From positions 5,899-43,823 of the forward strand of contig VBJR01000216.1 in NCBI GenBank assembly GCA_005880175.1: 37,925 nucleotides of DNA, written 5' to 3'. The stretch comes from Chloroflexota bacterium (GTDB lineage Bacteria; Chloroflexota; Dormibacteria; Dormibacterales; Dormibacteraceae). Each line of letters starts with the position of its first letter. Within the stretch, counting starts at the first letter, position 1. The position numbers were made by a program, and so were the translations under genes. The notes beneath the pieces were generated by a model. That model had not been told where the DNA came from, ran no database searches, and was given only the letters and a program-made list of their open reading frames with translations. Below, piece after piece: positions 23,400 through 31,927 of the stretch.

Positions 23400-25760
23400 C
23401 TAGCGGCGGACCCCTTCCAGGTACTGCGGAGAGCGCGGGTCGGGGATCGGCAGCCGCCAGTTGCCGCGCGCCATGCCCCACTGCTCGACCCGCCAGCCGC
23501 GCTGCGCGCCCACCTGCGACAGACGGGCGTCGGGGTTGACGACGACGGCGGTGCCCACGCGCTCCAGCATCGGGAGGTCCGAGATCGCGTCCGCGTACGC
23601 GAAGCTCTCCGTCAGCTCCAGGCCGTGGCGGGCCGCGTACTCCTCGACGGCCGTCGCCCTGGCCTCCCCGGCCGGCGGCGGGTCCAGGAGGTCGCCGGTC
23701 AGGCGGCCGTCGTCGACGCGCAGGTGCGCGCAGTCCACGTCCACCTCCAGCAGCTCGGCCAGCGGCTCGACGACCACGTCCAGCGCGCCGGTCAGCAGCA
23801 GGATCCGGTGGCCGGCCTGCTTGTGGGCCCGGATCCGGCGCACGCCCTCGGGGAACATGCGGCGCAGCGTGACGGTGTGCAGGGCCTCCTGGCCCAGGAC
23901 CCGCATGCGCTCCACGTCGAGCCCGTCGTACTCGCGATAGAACGAGCGCTGGAACTCCGCACGCGAGCGGCGCTCCAGGTAGAGCCAGCGCGGCGCCTTC
24001 GTGGCCATCTGGGCCAGGAAGCGCGGCCACTCCTCCAGCGGCTGGTCCTGCAGCCGCATCCAGAAGAAGTACTCGACCACGTTGGTCTGGACCAGCGTGC
24101 CGTCCACGTCGAACACGGCCAGCACGTCGGACCGGCCGGACCGCCGCTTCAGCGCGGACAGCGCGGTGTTCGGCTCCGGCCTGGCCGCCGTGCTGCCGGT
24201 GGGGCCGGGGCCACGGCGGGGGCCGGTGTCCGCCCGGGCCATGCGGACCACGGTGGGCAGGTGGACGTTCTGGAAGTAGTGGTGCCAGTCGTAGCCGGCC
24301 GGGTCGAAACCGAATCGCTCCCGCTCCGCCTCGGGCAGGCGCTCCCACAGCGCGAGCAGGTTGCGCGTGTCGAACACGCAGTCCACCTCGACGTACACGC
24401 CGTACAGCTCGGCCAGGTTAAGCTGGCGCTCGAGCCGCCCCTTCTCGTCGTTGAGCTGGTCGGACCACCGGGTGGACGTGCCGCCCAGGGGCAGCCGCTC
24501 GACCAGCTGCTGCGCCGCCTCGACCGCCCACAGCGCCAGCTTGCCCTTGGCCACGAGCTCGCCGCGGCTGGGGAACGTCCAGCTGGGCGTCCCGATCGCC
24601 TGGCCCCACCGATCGCGCAGAGGGTGCTCGCCGAAGTACTCGGCGCAGTGGTCGTGGATGCCGCGCAGGCGGAGCGGGTTCCGGCTGCCCGAGGCGGCGT
24701 GGTAGATGCGATGCTCGCCGGCCGGTGGCGGGGCGCTCGCCACCGCCAGCACCGCGTTGACCACGAGGTCGGCCGGGATGACGTCCAGGATCGAGTCCGG
24801 CAGGCCGGAGAAGTCCTGGAGCGCGGCGCGCCCGAACGCGAGGATCAGCGGCTCCGCCATCCGGAACCCCTCCAGCCAGCCGGGAAACGGCTCGGCGAGG
24901 GCGCTCTCGATGATGCTCGGGCGCACGATCGAGAGCGGGATGTCCCCGTGCAGCTCGACCACCGCGTGCTCGGCCATCGCCTTCGTGAACGAGTAGATGT
25001 CGGTGAAGCCCAGCGCCCGGGCGTGGGCGCGGCCTCGCTCGACGAGCCGGTCCTTGACCCAGCGCTCGCGCAGCCGCTCGACGGCCCGCGCCTGCGCCGG
25101 GGTGCCGGCCGGGCCGATCCGGCTGCGGACCTGGCGCCGGAGCTGGTCCAGCACCTCGGGCCGCCGGCTCTCCTCCTCCACCGGCCCGCGCAGGCCGCTC
25201 AGCACGGCGGCCTCGTGGCGCCAGTTGAGGCCCGGGTCCAGCGGCAGCTCCTCGCGCACGAGCCCGCGCAGCATGCCGCCCACGTACGCGGTCGAGATGT
25301 GCACCAGGTGCGGCGTGGCGCCCAGGTCGCGCAGCGTGCGGACCAGGCGCGACGCCCCCAGCAGGTTGGTCTGGGCCGACAGGTCCACCGGGTTGTCGAA
25401 CTCGACGGCGGCGGCCGAGTGGATGATCACGTCGCAGGCCCGCACCAGCGCCCGGGCCTCGTCGGTCAGGCCCAGGTCCTCACGGCCGAGGTCCAGCTCC
25501 ACGACGTCGAGCTTCTCGGCGACCAGCGCCGCGAACCGCTCGTCCCCGAGCTCCTGCTTCAGCCGGCGGAAGGCGGGACTGGACAGCACCTCGCGCTGCA
25601 GCCGCTCGGCTGCCGGCCGGCGGGCGCTGGAGCGGATGGCGAGGTGGATACGACGAATGTCCGGCAGGGTCCGCAGGCACTTCTCGACGATGGACTTGCC
25701 CAGGAAGCCGGTCGAGCCAGTGACGAGTACGGTCTTGCCGCTGAGGCCCTCTTCGATCAA
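23400..25760 (-). CDS. Fatty acyl-CoA reductase fused to HAD-IB phosphatase
   Basis: 786 residues from TTG 25760. Residues 1-500 form an extended SDR reductase of the FAR/male-sterility type: NAD(P) loop TGSTGFLG (14-21), HSAAAVEFD, ISTAY (S156) and catalytic YSFTK (Y256, K260), with a C-terminal FAR-like helical part. Residues 545-750 form a HAD-IB (SerB-like) domain: FDVDGTLVQTN (D551, D553), LLLTGALD (motif II) and YADAISDLPML (motif III, D724/D728). Such fusions are known in actinobacteria-like genomes. They suggest reduction of an acyl chain coupled to removal of a phosphate from the product or an acyl phosphate/lysophosphatidate. A -10-like TACAAT (25770-25775, minus) lies nine bases before the start. 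Both domains are intact. Confidence 0.9.
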   Translation of the reverse strand: MIEEGLSGKTVLVTGSTGFLGKSIVEKCLRTLPDIRRIHLAIRSSARRPAAERLQREVLSSPAFRRLKQELGDERFAALVAEKLDVVELDLGREDLGLTDEARALVRACDVIIHSAAAVEFDNPVDLSAQTNLLGASRLVRTLRDLGATPHLVHISTAYVGGMLRGLVREELPLDPGLNWRHEAAVLSGLRGPVEEESRRPEVLDQLRRQVRSRIGPAGTPAQARAVERLRERWVKDRLVERGRAHARALGFTDIYSFTKAMAEHAVVELHGDIPLSIVRPSIIESALAEPFPGWLEGFRMAEPLILAFGRAALQDFSGLPDSILDVIPADLVVNAVLAVASAPPPAGEHRIYHAASGSRNPLRLRGIHDHCAEYFGEHPLRDRWGQAIGTPSWTFPSRGELVAKGKLALWAVEAAQQLVERLPLGGTSTRWSDQLNDEKGRLERQLNLAELYGVYVEVDCVFDTRNLLALWERLPEAERERFGFDPAGYDWHHYFQNVHLPTVVRMARADTGPRRGPGPTGSTAARPEPNTALSALKRRSGRSDVLAVFDVDGTLVQTNVVEYFFWMRLQDQPLEEWPRFLAQMATKAPRWLYLERRSRAEFQRSFYREYDGLDVERMRVLGQEALHTVTLRRMFPEGVRRIRAHKQAGHRILLLTGALDVVVEPLAELLEVDVDCAHLRVDDGRLTGDLLDPPPAGEARATAVEEYAARHGLELTESFAYADAISDLPMLERVGTAVVVNPDARLSQVGAQRGWRVEQWGMARGNWRLPIPDPRSPQYLEGVRR

Positions 25761-25769
25761 CGCCCCCCG

Positions 25770-25775
25770 ATTGTA
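25770..25775 (-). promoter_or_regulatory. -10 element of the FAR-HAD gene
   Basis: TACAAT on the minus strand is one base from consensus and nine bases before the TTG start, so the leader would be at most a few bases long. No -35 is recognisable. Confidence 0.4.
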
Positions 25776-25815
25776 GGGAGCGGCCCGTTCGGGCCGGTTC
25801 AGGCGCCGGGCCGGT

Positions 25816-25923
25816 TCAGCTCCGGCGGCGGGCGCGCTGACCGGAGTTCAGGAACAGGTTGACGATCGCCGAGATGCTCAGGGCGATGTAGAGCAGGGCG
25901 ATGATGACGAGGCCGGTCTCCAT
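25816..25923 (-). CDS. 35-residue single-helix membrane miniprotein
   Basis: ATG at 25923 to TGA at 25816-25818. The protein reads METGLVIIALLYIALSISAI, then VNLFLNSGQRARRRS. It is one strong hydrophobic helix (5-25) followed by a basic tail, so it should sit in the membrane with the tail inside (positive-inside rule). TAGAAT (25933-25938, minus), nine bases upstream of ATG, is a likely -10, so the transcript would be nearly leaderless. It lies between the FAR-HAD gene and a hypothetical anchored protein, all on the minus strand. Two copies of GGGCCGGTTCAG (25791-25802 and 25808-25819) overlap its stop. It is short, so chance is possible, but codon choice and topology favour a real gene. Confidence 0.6.
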   Translation of the reverse strand: METGLVIIALLYIALSISAIVNLFLNSGQRARRRS

Positions 25924-25932
25924 TGCCCCGAG

Positions 25933-25938
25933 ATTCTA
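25933..25938 (-). promoter_or_regulatory. -10 element of the miniprotein gene
   Basis: TAGAAT on the minus strand is one base from TATAAT and lies nine bases before the ATG of the 35-residue protein, 20 bases after the stop of the gene upstream. Confidence 0.4.
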
Positions 25939-25957
25939 TCCGGCCCGGCGGCCGGTC

Positions 25958-26458
25958 TCAGGCAGTCCGCCTGACGACCACCGTCCTGGTCGCCGGCGAG
26001 CCGGTGCCGTGCGTCGTGATCAGGTAGGTGTGCTGCGCCGCGCCGCAGGCGAACGGCACGTCGGCGGAGCCGGTGGCCGGGTAGTCGGCGTACTTGCCGG
26101 CGCCGTCGATCGAGATCGTGACGCCGGTCGCGTTGGCGGTCGTCCAGCTCAGGTGGATCAGCGGCGTGCCCTGGTTGGGGGCCTCGCACTTCACGGTCTG
26201 CGGGATGCCGAACGTCAGGATCGTCTGTCCGGTGGGCGCCGGAGGCCCGGACGTCGGGGTCGCCGTGGGGGTGGACGTGACGGCGGGGGTCGCGACGGGC
26301 GTCGGGCTGGCCTGGCCGGCCGACGTCGCGGCCGAGGTGGGCGCCGCGCCGCCGGTCGAGGCGCGGCCGACCAGCAGCGCCACCACCACCAGCAGGGCCA
26401 CGAGCAGGACCCCGAGGACGGCGATGAGGGCGGCGCTGCGCGGTGACATCGGCTGCAT
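25958..26458 (-). CDS. Membrane-anchored hypothetical protein with Thr/Pro linker
   Basis: 166 residues from ATG 26458 (an internal ATG at 26449 is possible). A hydrophobic helix (about 9-30) anchors the protein, and a Thr/Pro/Ala/Ser-rich linker spans 35-75. The C-terminal 90 residues look like a small beta-sandwich outside the membrane: FGIPQTVKCEAPNQG, IHLSWTTANATGVTISIDGA and HTYLITTHGTGS, with two cysteines (one in KCEA, one in FACG) that could form a disulfide. The WTTANATGVTISIDG pattern resembles Ig/fibronectin-like domains. It is divergent from the dehydrogenase gene. No function can be assigned. Confidence 0.7.
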   Translation of the reverse strand: MQPMSPRSAALIAVLGVLLVALLVVVALLVGRASTGGAAPTSAATSAGQASPTPVATPAVTSTPTATPTSGPPAPTGQTILTFGIPQTVKCEAPNQGTPLIHLSWTTANATGVTISIDGAGKYADYPATGSADVPFACGAAQHTYLITTHGTGSPATRTVVVRRTA

Positions 26459-26518
26459 TCTGGGTCGGGGCCGTGCCCAACCACGCTGGGAGATTCGTCC
26501 CGACTACCATGTGCAACG

Positions 26519-27547
26519 GTGGAGGTGCTGAGCGAGGGCCGGGCAGCGGTGTTCCGCGAGCCGGTCGGGCCGAAGGGCGTACGAGTCGAGGAGCGGCCGC
26601 GGACGGCCGTCCGCGAGGGCGAGGTCGCCGTCGCGGTGCGCGCCGCCGCGCTGAACCACCTCGACCTGTGGCTGGTCTCCGGTGCCCAGCGCATCCAGCC
26701 GCCGCGCGTGATCTGCGCGGACGGCGCGGGCGTGGTGGCCGAGTCCGGCGACCCCCGCTGGAAGCCGGGCGACGAGGTCGTCGTGTACCCGGTCGCCTGC
26801 TGCTGGGAGTGCGACGCCTGCCAGGCGGGGCAGCAGGTGCTGTGCCGGCAGTTCGGCATCCTCGGCGAGCACACCGACGGCGCGGCCTGCGAGCTGCTGC
26901 ACGTGCCGGCCCGGAACCTGTACCCGCGGCCGGCCGGCCTGTCCTGGGAGGAGACGGCGGCGTTCCCGCTGACGTTCCTCACCGCCTGGCGCATGATCAC
27001 GACTCGCGCCCGGCTGCGGGCGGGCGAGACGATGCTGGTCGTGGGCGCCGGGGCCGGCGTGGCCGCGGCGGCGATCGCGATCGGCCGCCACCTCGGCGCC
27101 CGCGTCCTGGCCACCAGCCGGAGCGAGGCCAAGCGGCGGCACGCCATCGAGCTCGGCGCCGAGGCGGCCTTCGACTCGGCGGGCTTCTCGAAGCCGGTGC
27201 GGGCGGCGAGCGACGGCGGCGTGGACGTCGTGTTCGAGCACGTCGGCCCGGCCACGCTGGACGACTCCATCCGGTCGATCCGCCCCGGGGGCCGGGTCGT
27301 CTTCTGCGGGTCCACGACGGGCGTCAAGGCCGAGGTCAACATGCCCCGGCTGTTCTTCGCCCAGGCCGACCTGCTCGGGTCCACGATGGGCAACGCCAGC
27401 GAGTTCGAGGCGGTGCTGGGCGCGGTGGACGCCGGGCTCAGGCCGGCGGTGGACTCGACCTACGCGCTGGACGAGGTCGTCGGCGCGCTCGAGCGCCTGG
27501 ACGGGGCGGAGCAGTTCGGCAAGGTCACGCTGCGGGTCTCCAGCTGA
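26519..27547 (+). CDS. Zinc-binding medium-chain dehydrogenase/quinone reductase family protein
   Basis: 342 residues from GTG 26519. The MDR fold has AALNHLDLWLVSG, the NAD(P) loop VVGAGAGVA, a four-cysteine structural zinc lobe in CCWECDACQAGQQVLC, and DVVFEHVGPATLDDSI with GGRVVFCGSTTG. The catalytic zinc cysteine of true alcohol dehydrogenases is replaced by Asn in the NHLD segment, as in quinone reductase- and crotonyl-CoA reductase-like members, so it is more likely a reductase. TACCAT (26505-26510) lies eight bases before GTG, suggesting a nearly leaderless start. SurE follows 11 bases after the stop. Confidence 0.88.
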   Translation: MEVLSEGRAAVFREPVGPKGVRVEERPRTAVREGEVAVAVRAAALNHLDLWLVSGAQRIQPPRVICADGAGVVAESGDPRWKPGDEVVVYPVACCWECDACQAGQQVLCRQFGILGEHTDGAACELLHVPARNLYPRPAGLSWEETAAFPLTFLTAWRMITTRARLRAGETMLVVGAGAGVAAAAIAIGRHLGARVLATSRSEAKRRHAIELGAEAAFDSAGFSKPVRAASDGGVDVVFEHVGPATLDDSIRSIRPGGRVVFCGSTTGVKAEVNMPRLFFAQADLLGSTMGNASEFEAVLGAVDAGLRPAVDSTYALDEVVGALERLDGAEQFGKVTLRVSS

Positions 27548-27558
27548 GCTCGCCAGCG

Positions 27559-28335
27559 GTGCCGCTCATCCTGCTGACGAACGACGACGGCATCACGTCA
27601 CCCGGCCTGCACGCGCTGTACGACGAGCTGATCGCGATCGGCGAGGTGACGGTGGTGGCGCCGGACGCGGAGCGGTCGGCCATCGGGCACGCCATCACGA
27701 CGCTGACGCCGCTCCGGGTCAAGGAGTTCCGGCGGGGCGACACGCTGATGGGCTACGCCAGCAATGGCACGCCGGCGGACTGCGTGAAGCTGGGCGTGAG
27801 CTCGATCCTGCCCCGGCCGCCGGACCTGGTCGTGTCGGGCATCAACCTGGGCGCCAACACCGCCACGAACGTGATCTACTCGGGCACGGTCTCGGCCGCC
27901 ACGGAGGCGCGCATCCTGGGCATCCCGTCGATCGCCGTCTCGCTGGCCACGTTCACCAACCCGGACTGGTCGTACGCGGCCGTCGTGGGCCGGCGCATCG
28001 GCGCCCGGGTGCTGGAGCGCGGGCTGCCTCCGAAGGTGCTGCTGAACGTCAACGTCCCCAACCTCCCGGGCGAGCAGGTCGAGGGGATCCGGCTCACCCG
28101 GCAGGGCGACTCCGCGTACGAGAGCGCGTACGAGGCCCGGAAGGACCCGCGCGGCCAGCCGTACTACTGGCTGACCGGCACGCGCGCGGTGGGAGACGAC
28201 GGCGACGACACGGACACGTGGGCGCTCGCCAACGGCTTCGTCTCCGTCTCGCCGGTCAGCTTCGACCTCACGGCCTACCGGTGGCTCCAGCCGGCGGACG
28301 GCTGGGACCTGCAGAGCCTGATCAGCCCCGACTGA
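27559..28335 (+). CDS. surE: 5'/3'-nucleotidase SurE
   Basis: 258 residues from GTG 27559. SurE removes phosphate from nucleoside 5'- and 3'-monophosphates using a divalent metal. The metal site is LLTNDDGI (D9, D10); other signatures are VVAPDAERSAIGHAIT, NGTPADCVKL, VVSGINLGANTATNVIYSGT and VSAATEA. Length is normal. It lies 11 bases behind the dehydrogenase and ends at a perfect hairpin shared with the convergent GreA-like gene. With upp, uridine phosphorylase and deoC it adds to the nucleoside-recycling genes of this window. Confidence 0.95.
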   Translation: MPLILLTNDDGITSPGLHALYDELIAIGEVTVVAPDAERSAIGHAITTLTPLRVKEFRRGDTLMGYASNGTPADCVKLGVSSILPRPPDLVVSGINLGANTATNVIYSGTVSAATEARILGIPSIAVSLATFTNPDWSYAAVVGRRIGARVLERGLPPKVLLNVNVPNLPGEQVEGIRLTRQGDSAYESAYEARKDPRGQPYYWLTGTRAVGDDGDDTDTWALANGFVSVSPVSFDLTAYRWLQPADGWDLQSLISPD

Positions 28336-28337
28336 TC

Positions 28338-28367
28338 GAGGCCGCCGACAGCGAGCCCGGCGGCCTC
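28338..28367. terminator. Bidirectional hairpin between surE and the GreA-like gene
   Basis: GAGGCCGCCG (28338-28347) and CGGCGGCCTC (28358-28367) are a perfect 10-bp inverted repeat with a 10-base loop, starting three bases after the surE stop and about 20 bases before the end of the convergent gene. There is no U-tract, as is common in GC-rich genomes. Confidence 0.6.
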
Positions 28368-28387
28368 CACCGTCCGGACACCCCGCC

Positions 28388-28618
28388 TCAGTCGACGTCC
28401 ACGACCGTCAGCGTCCAGACGCCGCCGGGCGCCCGGACGTCGACCCGGTCGCCCGGGACGTGGCCGAGGAGCGCCTCGCCGAGCGGGCTCAGGTCGGAGA
28501 TGCGGCCCGCGGCGCCGTCGCTCTCCTCGGGCCCGACGATCGTGAACACGGCGTCGCCGTCCTGGTCCTGCACGCGCACGCGCGATCCGATCTGGATGAG
28601 GGGGTACGTCATCACCAT
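28388..28618 (-). CDS. Stand-alone GreA/GreB C-terminal domain protein
   Basis: 76 residues from ATG 28618 (ATG 28612 also possible). The sequence matches the FKBP-like C-terminal domain of transcript cleavage factors: IGSRVRVQDQDGDAVFTIVG, EESDGAAGRISDLSPLGEAL and LGHVPGDRVDVRAPGG. The N-terminal coiled coil, which carries the acidic tip that triggers RNA cleavage, is absent. It may therefore bind RNA polymerase near the secondary channel without cleaving, as Rnk-type proteins do. It starts 24 bases after ftsH on the same strand. Confidence 0.88.
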   Translation of the reverse strand: MVMTYPLIQIGSRVRVQDQDGDAVFTIVGPEESDGAAGRISDLSPLGEALLGHVPGDRVDVRAPGGVWTLTVVDVD

Positions 28619-28642
28619 GTTGAACCTGACGAACGGGTGCCC

Positions 28643-30574
28643 CTATCTGATCGCCGCCGCGCTCTCCTCTTCCCTCGGCGCCAGGCCGGTCACGCGGTGG
28701 ATCTCCGCCTCGTCGAGCGATTCCTCTTTCAGCAGCGCCTCCGCCAGCGCGTCCAGGCGGCTCCGGTTCTCGCCCAGCAGCCGGTGCGCCTCCGCGAAGC
28801 ACTCGTCCACGATGCGCTTGATCTCGGCGTCGACCAGCGTGGCCGTCGTGTCGCTGTACGGCCGCTGGGCCGCGATGAGCGGGCTGGCGTTGCTGTCATC
28901 GCCGTCGAGGCTGAGCGGCCCGATGCGCGGGCTCATGCCCCACCGCGTGACCATCTCCCGGGCGATCATCGTGACCTGCTGGAGGTCGTTCTCGGCACCC
29001 GTCGTGACCACGCCGTAGATCAGCTGCTCCGCGGCCCGCCCGCCCAGCGCCCCCACGATCCGGGCCCGCAGGTAGTCCTCGGGGTAGTTGAACCGGTCGT
29101 CCACCGGGCTCTGCACGGTCACGCCGAGCGCCCGGCCCCGGGGCACGATCGTGACCTTGCGCACCGGGTCGGCGCCGGGCACGAGCAGGCCCAGCAGCGC
29201 GTGGCCGCCCTCGTGATAGGCGACGCGCTCGCGGTCCTTCGGGGTCATCAGGAGCTTCCGCTCGGCGCCGAGCAGGACCTTCTCGATCGCGTCCGTGAAG
29301 TCCTCCATCATCACCGAGTCCCGCTCCCGCCTGGCCGCCAGGAGGGCCGCCTCGTTGACCAGGTTGCGCAGGTCGGCGCCGACCATGCCCGCCGTCTGCT
29401 GCGCGAGCGAGTCCAGGTCCACGTTCGGCGCCAGCGGCACCTGCCGCGTGTGGATCCTGAGGATCGCCAGGCGCCCGGCACGGTCGGGCGGCTGGACCTG
29501 GACCCGGCGGTCGAACCGGCCCGGCCGCAGCAGCGCCTGGTCGAGCACGTCGGCCCGGTTGGTGGCCGCGATCACGATCACGCCCTCGCGGGAGTCGAAG
29601 CCGTCCATCTCCGTCAGGATCTGGTTGAGCGTCTGCTCCTGCTCGTCGTTGCCGACGCGGATGGCGGCGCCCCGGCTCCGGCCGATCGCGTCCAGCTCGT
29701 CGATGAAGATGATGGCCGGCGCCGCCTGGCGCGCCTTGTTGAACAGGTCGCGCACCCGCGAGGCGCCCACGCCCACGATCATCTCGACGAACTCGGAGGC
29801 GGCCACGCTGAAGAACGGCACCTTGGCCTCGCCGGCGACGGCCCGGGCCAGCAGCGTCTTGCCGGTGCCGGGCGGGCCGATCAGCAGGACGCCCTTGGGC
29901 ACGGTGCCGCCCAGGCGCTGGTACCGCTGGGGATTGCGCAGGAAGTCCACGACCTCCTGCAGCTCCTCCTTGGCCTCGTCGATCCCGGCGACGTCCGCGA
30001 ACGTGGTGGACGGCCGCTCGGCGTCGTACAGGCGGGCGCGGCTCTGGCCCAGCCCGAACACGCCGCCGCCGGCCGAGGCGGTGGCCCGCCGCGTGAGCCA
30101 GAGCAGGCCGATGACGATCAGCAGCGTCGGGCCGAACGAGAACAGCAGCGTCTGCCAGAGCGGCGGCCCGGTGTCCGGCTTGGCCGTGTACGTCACGTTG
30201 TGCCCGTCGAGCAGCGTGTCGAGGCCGGGGCTCGCGAACGAGGGCCGCTGGGTCGCGAAGTGCGTCGAGGTGCTGCTCGAGTCGGACATGTCGGCGACGG
30301 CCTTGCGGGTCGTGCCGGTGATCGCGTCGCCCTGGCTCGTGATGCCGACGACGTTGCCGTTGGTGACCTGCTGCTTGAACGTGCTGAACGCGATCGTGAC
30401 CTGCTTGGGCTGCTGGGGCGCGAACAGCACGTTGACGACGAAGTAGTTGACCGCCAGCACGAGCGCGAACGTGATCACGAAGCGCCAGCTGAAGATGGTC
30501 TGCCACATGCTCGGCGGCTGCCTCTGCCCGTTGGGCCGGCGCGTGCCCTTCTGCGAGGGGGGATTGCTGGACAA
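28643..30574 (-). CDS. ftsH: ATP-dependent zinc metalloprotease FtsH
   Basis: 643 residues from TTG 30574, with AAGGAG about ten bases upstream. Helix 1 is at about 32-52, an outer domain at 53-140 and helix 2 at 143-161. The AAA+ module has Walker A GPPGTGKT (233-240), Walker B IIFIDELD (288-295) and the SRH region [20 protein letters not shown]. The zinc protease site is HEGGH (454-458). It degrades misfolded membrane proteins and selected regulators. The C-terminus is normal. It lies in one minus-strand group, MBL protein to FtsH to GreA-like protein. A 14-bp hairpin/palindrome lies in the 80-base gap upstream. Confidence 0.97.
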   Translation of the reverse strand: MSSNPPSQKGTRRPNGQRQPPSMWQTIFSWRFVITFALVLAVNYFVVNVLFAPQQPKQVTIAFSTFKQQVTNGNVVGITSQGDAITGTTRKAVADMSDSSSTSTHFATQRPSFASPGLDTLLDGHNVTYTAKPDTGPPLWQTLLFSFGPTLLIVIGLLWLTRRATASAGGGVFGLGQSRARLYDAERPSTTFADVAGIDEAKEELQEVVDFLRNPQRYQRLGGTVPKGVLLIGPPGTGKTLLARAVAGEAKVPFFSVAASEFVEMIVGVGASRVRDLFNKARQAAPAIIFIDELDAIGRSRGAAIRVGNDEQEQTLNQILTEMDGFDSREGVIVIAATNRADVLDQALLRPGRFDRRVQVQPPDRAGRLAILRIHTRQVPLAPNVDLDSLAQQTAGMVGADLRNLVNEAALLAARRERDSVMMEDFTDAIEKVLLGAERKLLMTPKDRERVAYHEGGHALLGLLVPGADPVRKVTIVPRGRALGVTVQSPVDDRFNYPEDYLRARIVGALGGRAAEQLIYGVVTTGAENDLQQVTMIAREMVTRWGMSPRIGPLSLDGDDSNASPLIAAQRPYSDTTATLVDAEIKRIVDECFAEAHRLLGENRSRLDALAEALLKEESLDEAEIHRVTGLAPREEESAAAIR

Positions 30575-30626
30575 GCTCGATGTGCTCCTTGGCGTCCAGT
30601 ATGGCCAGCCCGGGGGCCGCCGTCAG

Positions 30627-30658
30627 CCTGACCTGTCGAGACCTCGACAAGGGTCAGG
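30627..30658 (-). promoter_or_regulatory. Hairpin/palindrome between the MBL gene and ftsH
   Basis: CCTGACC-TGTCGAG-ac-CTCGACA-ag-GGTCAGG: 14 paired bases with one 2-base bulge. It overlaps the stop codon of the MBL gene (30654-30656). It could end that transcript or be an operator for ftsH (inner palindrome TGTCGAG/CTCGACA). Confidence 0.5.
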
Positions 30659-31901
30659 GCGGCGGCACGAGGTCCGCGGGTGTGTAGCGCCGGCCCACCT
30701 CGGGGAGCAGGGTCGGCACGCCGGGCACCAGCAGCGCCTCGGGCCGGCGGGTGTGGACGGGCAGGACGACCGCCGGCGCGACCAGCTCCACCATGCGCCT
30801 GACGTCGGCGGGCCGGGAGTGGCCACCGGAGCTCAGCGTGACGAACTCCAGGCCGAGGGCCCGGACCCACGCCTCCATCACCCGGTACGCCGGGTCGTAG
30901 GGGCCCAGCGGGGCGCCGTTGCTGTGCACGTAGATCGAGCCGGCCGGCGGCCGAAGGTCGATCAGCGTGGGCAGCGACGCGAACTCGAGCTGGACGCAGT
31001 AGCGGCGGGGGTCGTGGAGCACCGCGCCCACGTCCTCCAGCACCAGGGGCCAGTCGGCCATCGCCGCCGCCTGCCGCTCCAGCACCAGCACCCGCCCCCG
31101 GGCCGCGCAGGCGGCGCCGAACGCGTGCACCCGCAGCCGGTTCATCGGGTACAGGTTCACCACGACCAGGCCGCGGGCGCCGTCCAGCACGTCGCCGAAC
31201 GCCCCGGCCACGTCCTCCTCGGCGGCGTCGGGCCCCAGCCGGCCGTCCTCCTCGACCGCCGCCTCGGCGGGCGGCGGCTCCCAGCTGAGCGACACGGCCT
31301 CCTGGAGCAGGACGCGCACGCCCCGCGCCACCTCCGCGAACCGCTCGGTGACCTCCGGATGGAACCCGTGCCAGCGGTGGTCGCCGCTGTACGCGAGGCT
31401 GAGGTCGGGCGTGCGCACGAGGAAGCCCGTCGCGCCCGGCAGGTCGTGGTCCACCGCCACGAACTCCACCTCGATGTCTCCGACCCGCACCCGGCCGCGG
31501 TCCGGCACCGGCGTGCCCGGCGGGTCGCGCCACTCCAGGTAGCCGGCCCGGGCGCACGCCTCGCGGAGCGGCTCCATCCGCTGCGGGTAGTAGAGCGGAA
31601 CGTCAGGGTGGACCGAGGGCACGAGCGCCACGTGGTCCAGGTGCATGTGGCTGACGAAGAGGCTGGTGCGCCGGTCCCACGCGCCCAGCACGCCGGTGCC
31701 GCGCGGGGCCATGCCGACCGCCTGCAGGTCGGGCAGCTCGCGGCCCGGTCGCGGCTGCAGGCCCAGGCTGAACGGCATCGCCCCGGGCGCGTGCTCGATC
31801 CCCATCTCGAACATCGCGCGCACGCCGCCGCGGTCGATGACGAACTTGAGGCCGGTGGGGTTGCCCAGGTGGAGGAACGTCAGTCCGGTCGCTTCGTGCA
31901 T
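30654..31901 (-). CDS. MBL-fold metallohydrolase, RNase J/beta-CASP-like
   Basis: 415 residues from ATG 31901. The zinc motif is SHMHLDH (84-90). Further histidines are in AVDHDLPGATG, YSGDHRWHG and, near the end, TLSSGGHSRPADVRRMVELV followed by VLPVHTRRPEAL, which parallels the SGHAs...PvHG segment of beta-CASP nucleases such as RNase J. A 100-residue insertion with helices and an acidic stretch (about 205-300) takes the place of the beta-CASP cap. It could be a nuclease or an unrelated phosphodiesterase. Its start is divergent from the ABC transporter operon, about 108 bases apart. Confidence 0.8.
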   Translation of the reverse strand: MHEATGLTFLHLGNPTGLKFVIDRGGVRAMFEMGIEHAPGAMPFSLGLQPRPGRELPDLQAVGMAPRGTGVLGAWDRRTSLFVSHMHLDHVALVPSVHPDVPLYYPQRMEPLREACARAGYLEWRDPPGTPVPDRGRVRVGDIEVEFVAVDHDLPGATGFLVRTPDLSLAYSGDHRWHGFHPEVTERFAEVARGVRVLLQEAVSLSWEPPPAEAAVEEDGRLGPDAAEEDVAGAFGDVLDGARGLVVVNLYPMNRLRVHAFGAACAARGRVLVLERQAAAMADWPLVLEDVGAVLHDPRRYCVQLEFASLPTLIDLRPPAGSIYVHSNGAPLGPYDPAYRVMEAWVRALGLEFVTLSSGGHSRPADVRRMVELVAPAVVLPVHTRRPEALLVPGVPTLLPEVGRRYTPADLVPPP

Positions 31902-31927
31902 CGAGCCGGCCTAGCGTACCCGCTCGA

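Noticed and set aside
21867..25862. A 1,331-codon open frame on the plus strand
   Set aside because: It runs antisense through LarA-like, dehydrogenase and FAR-HAD genes, all of which have clear family motifs; its translation is Arg/Gly/Ala/His-rich noise caused by high GC.
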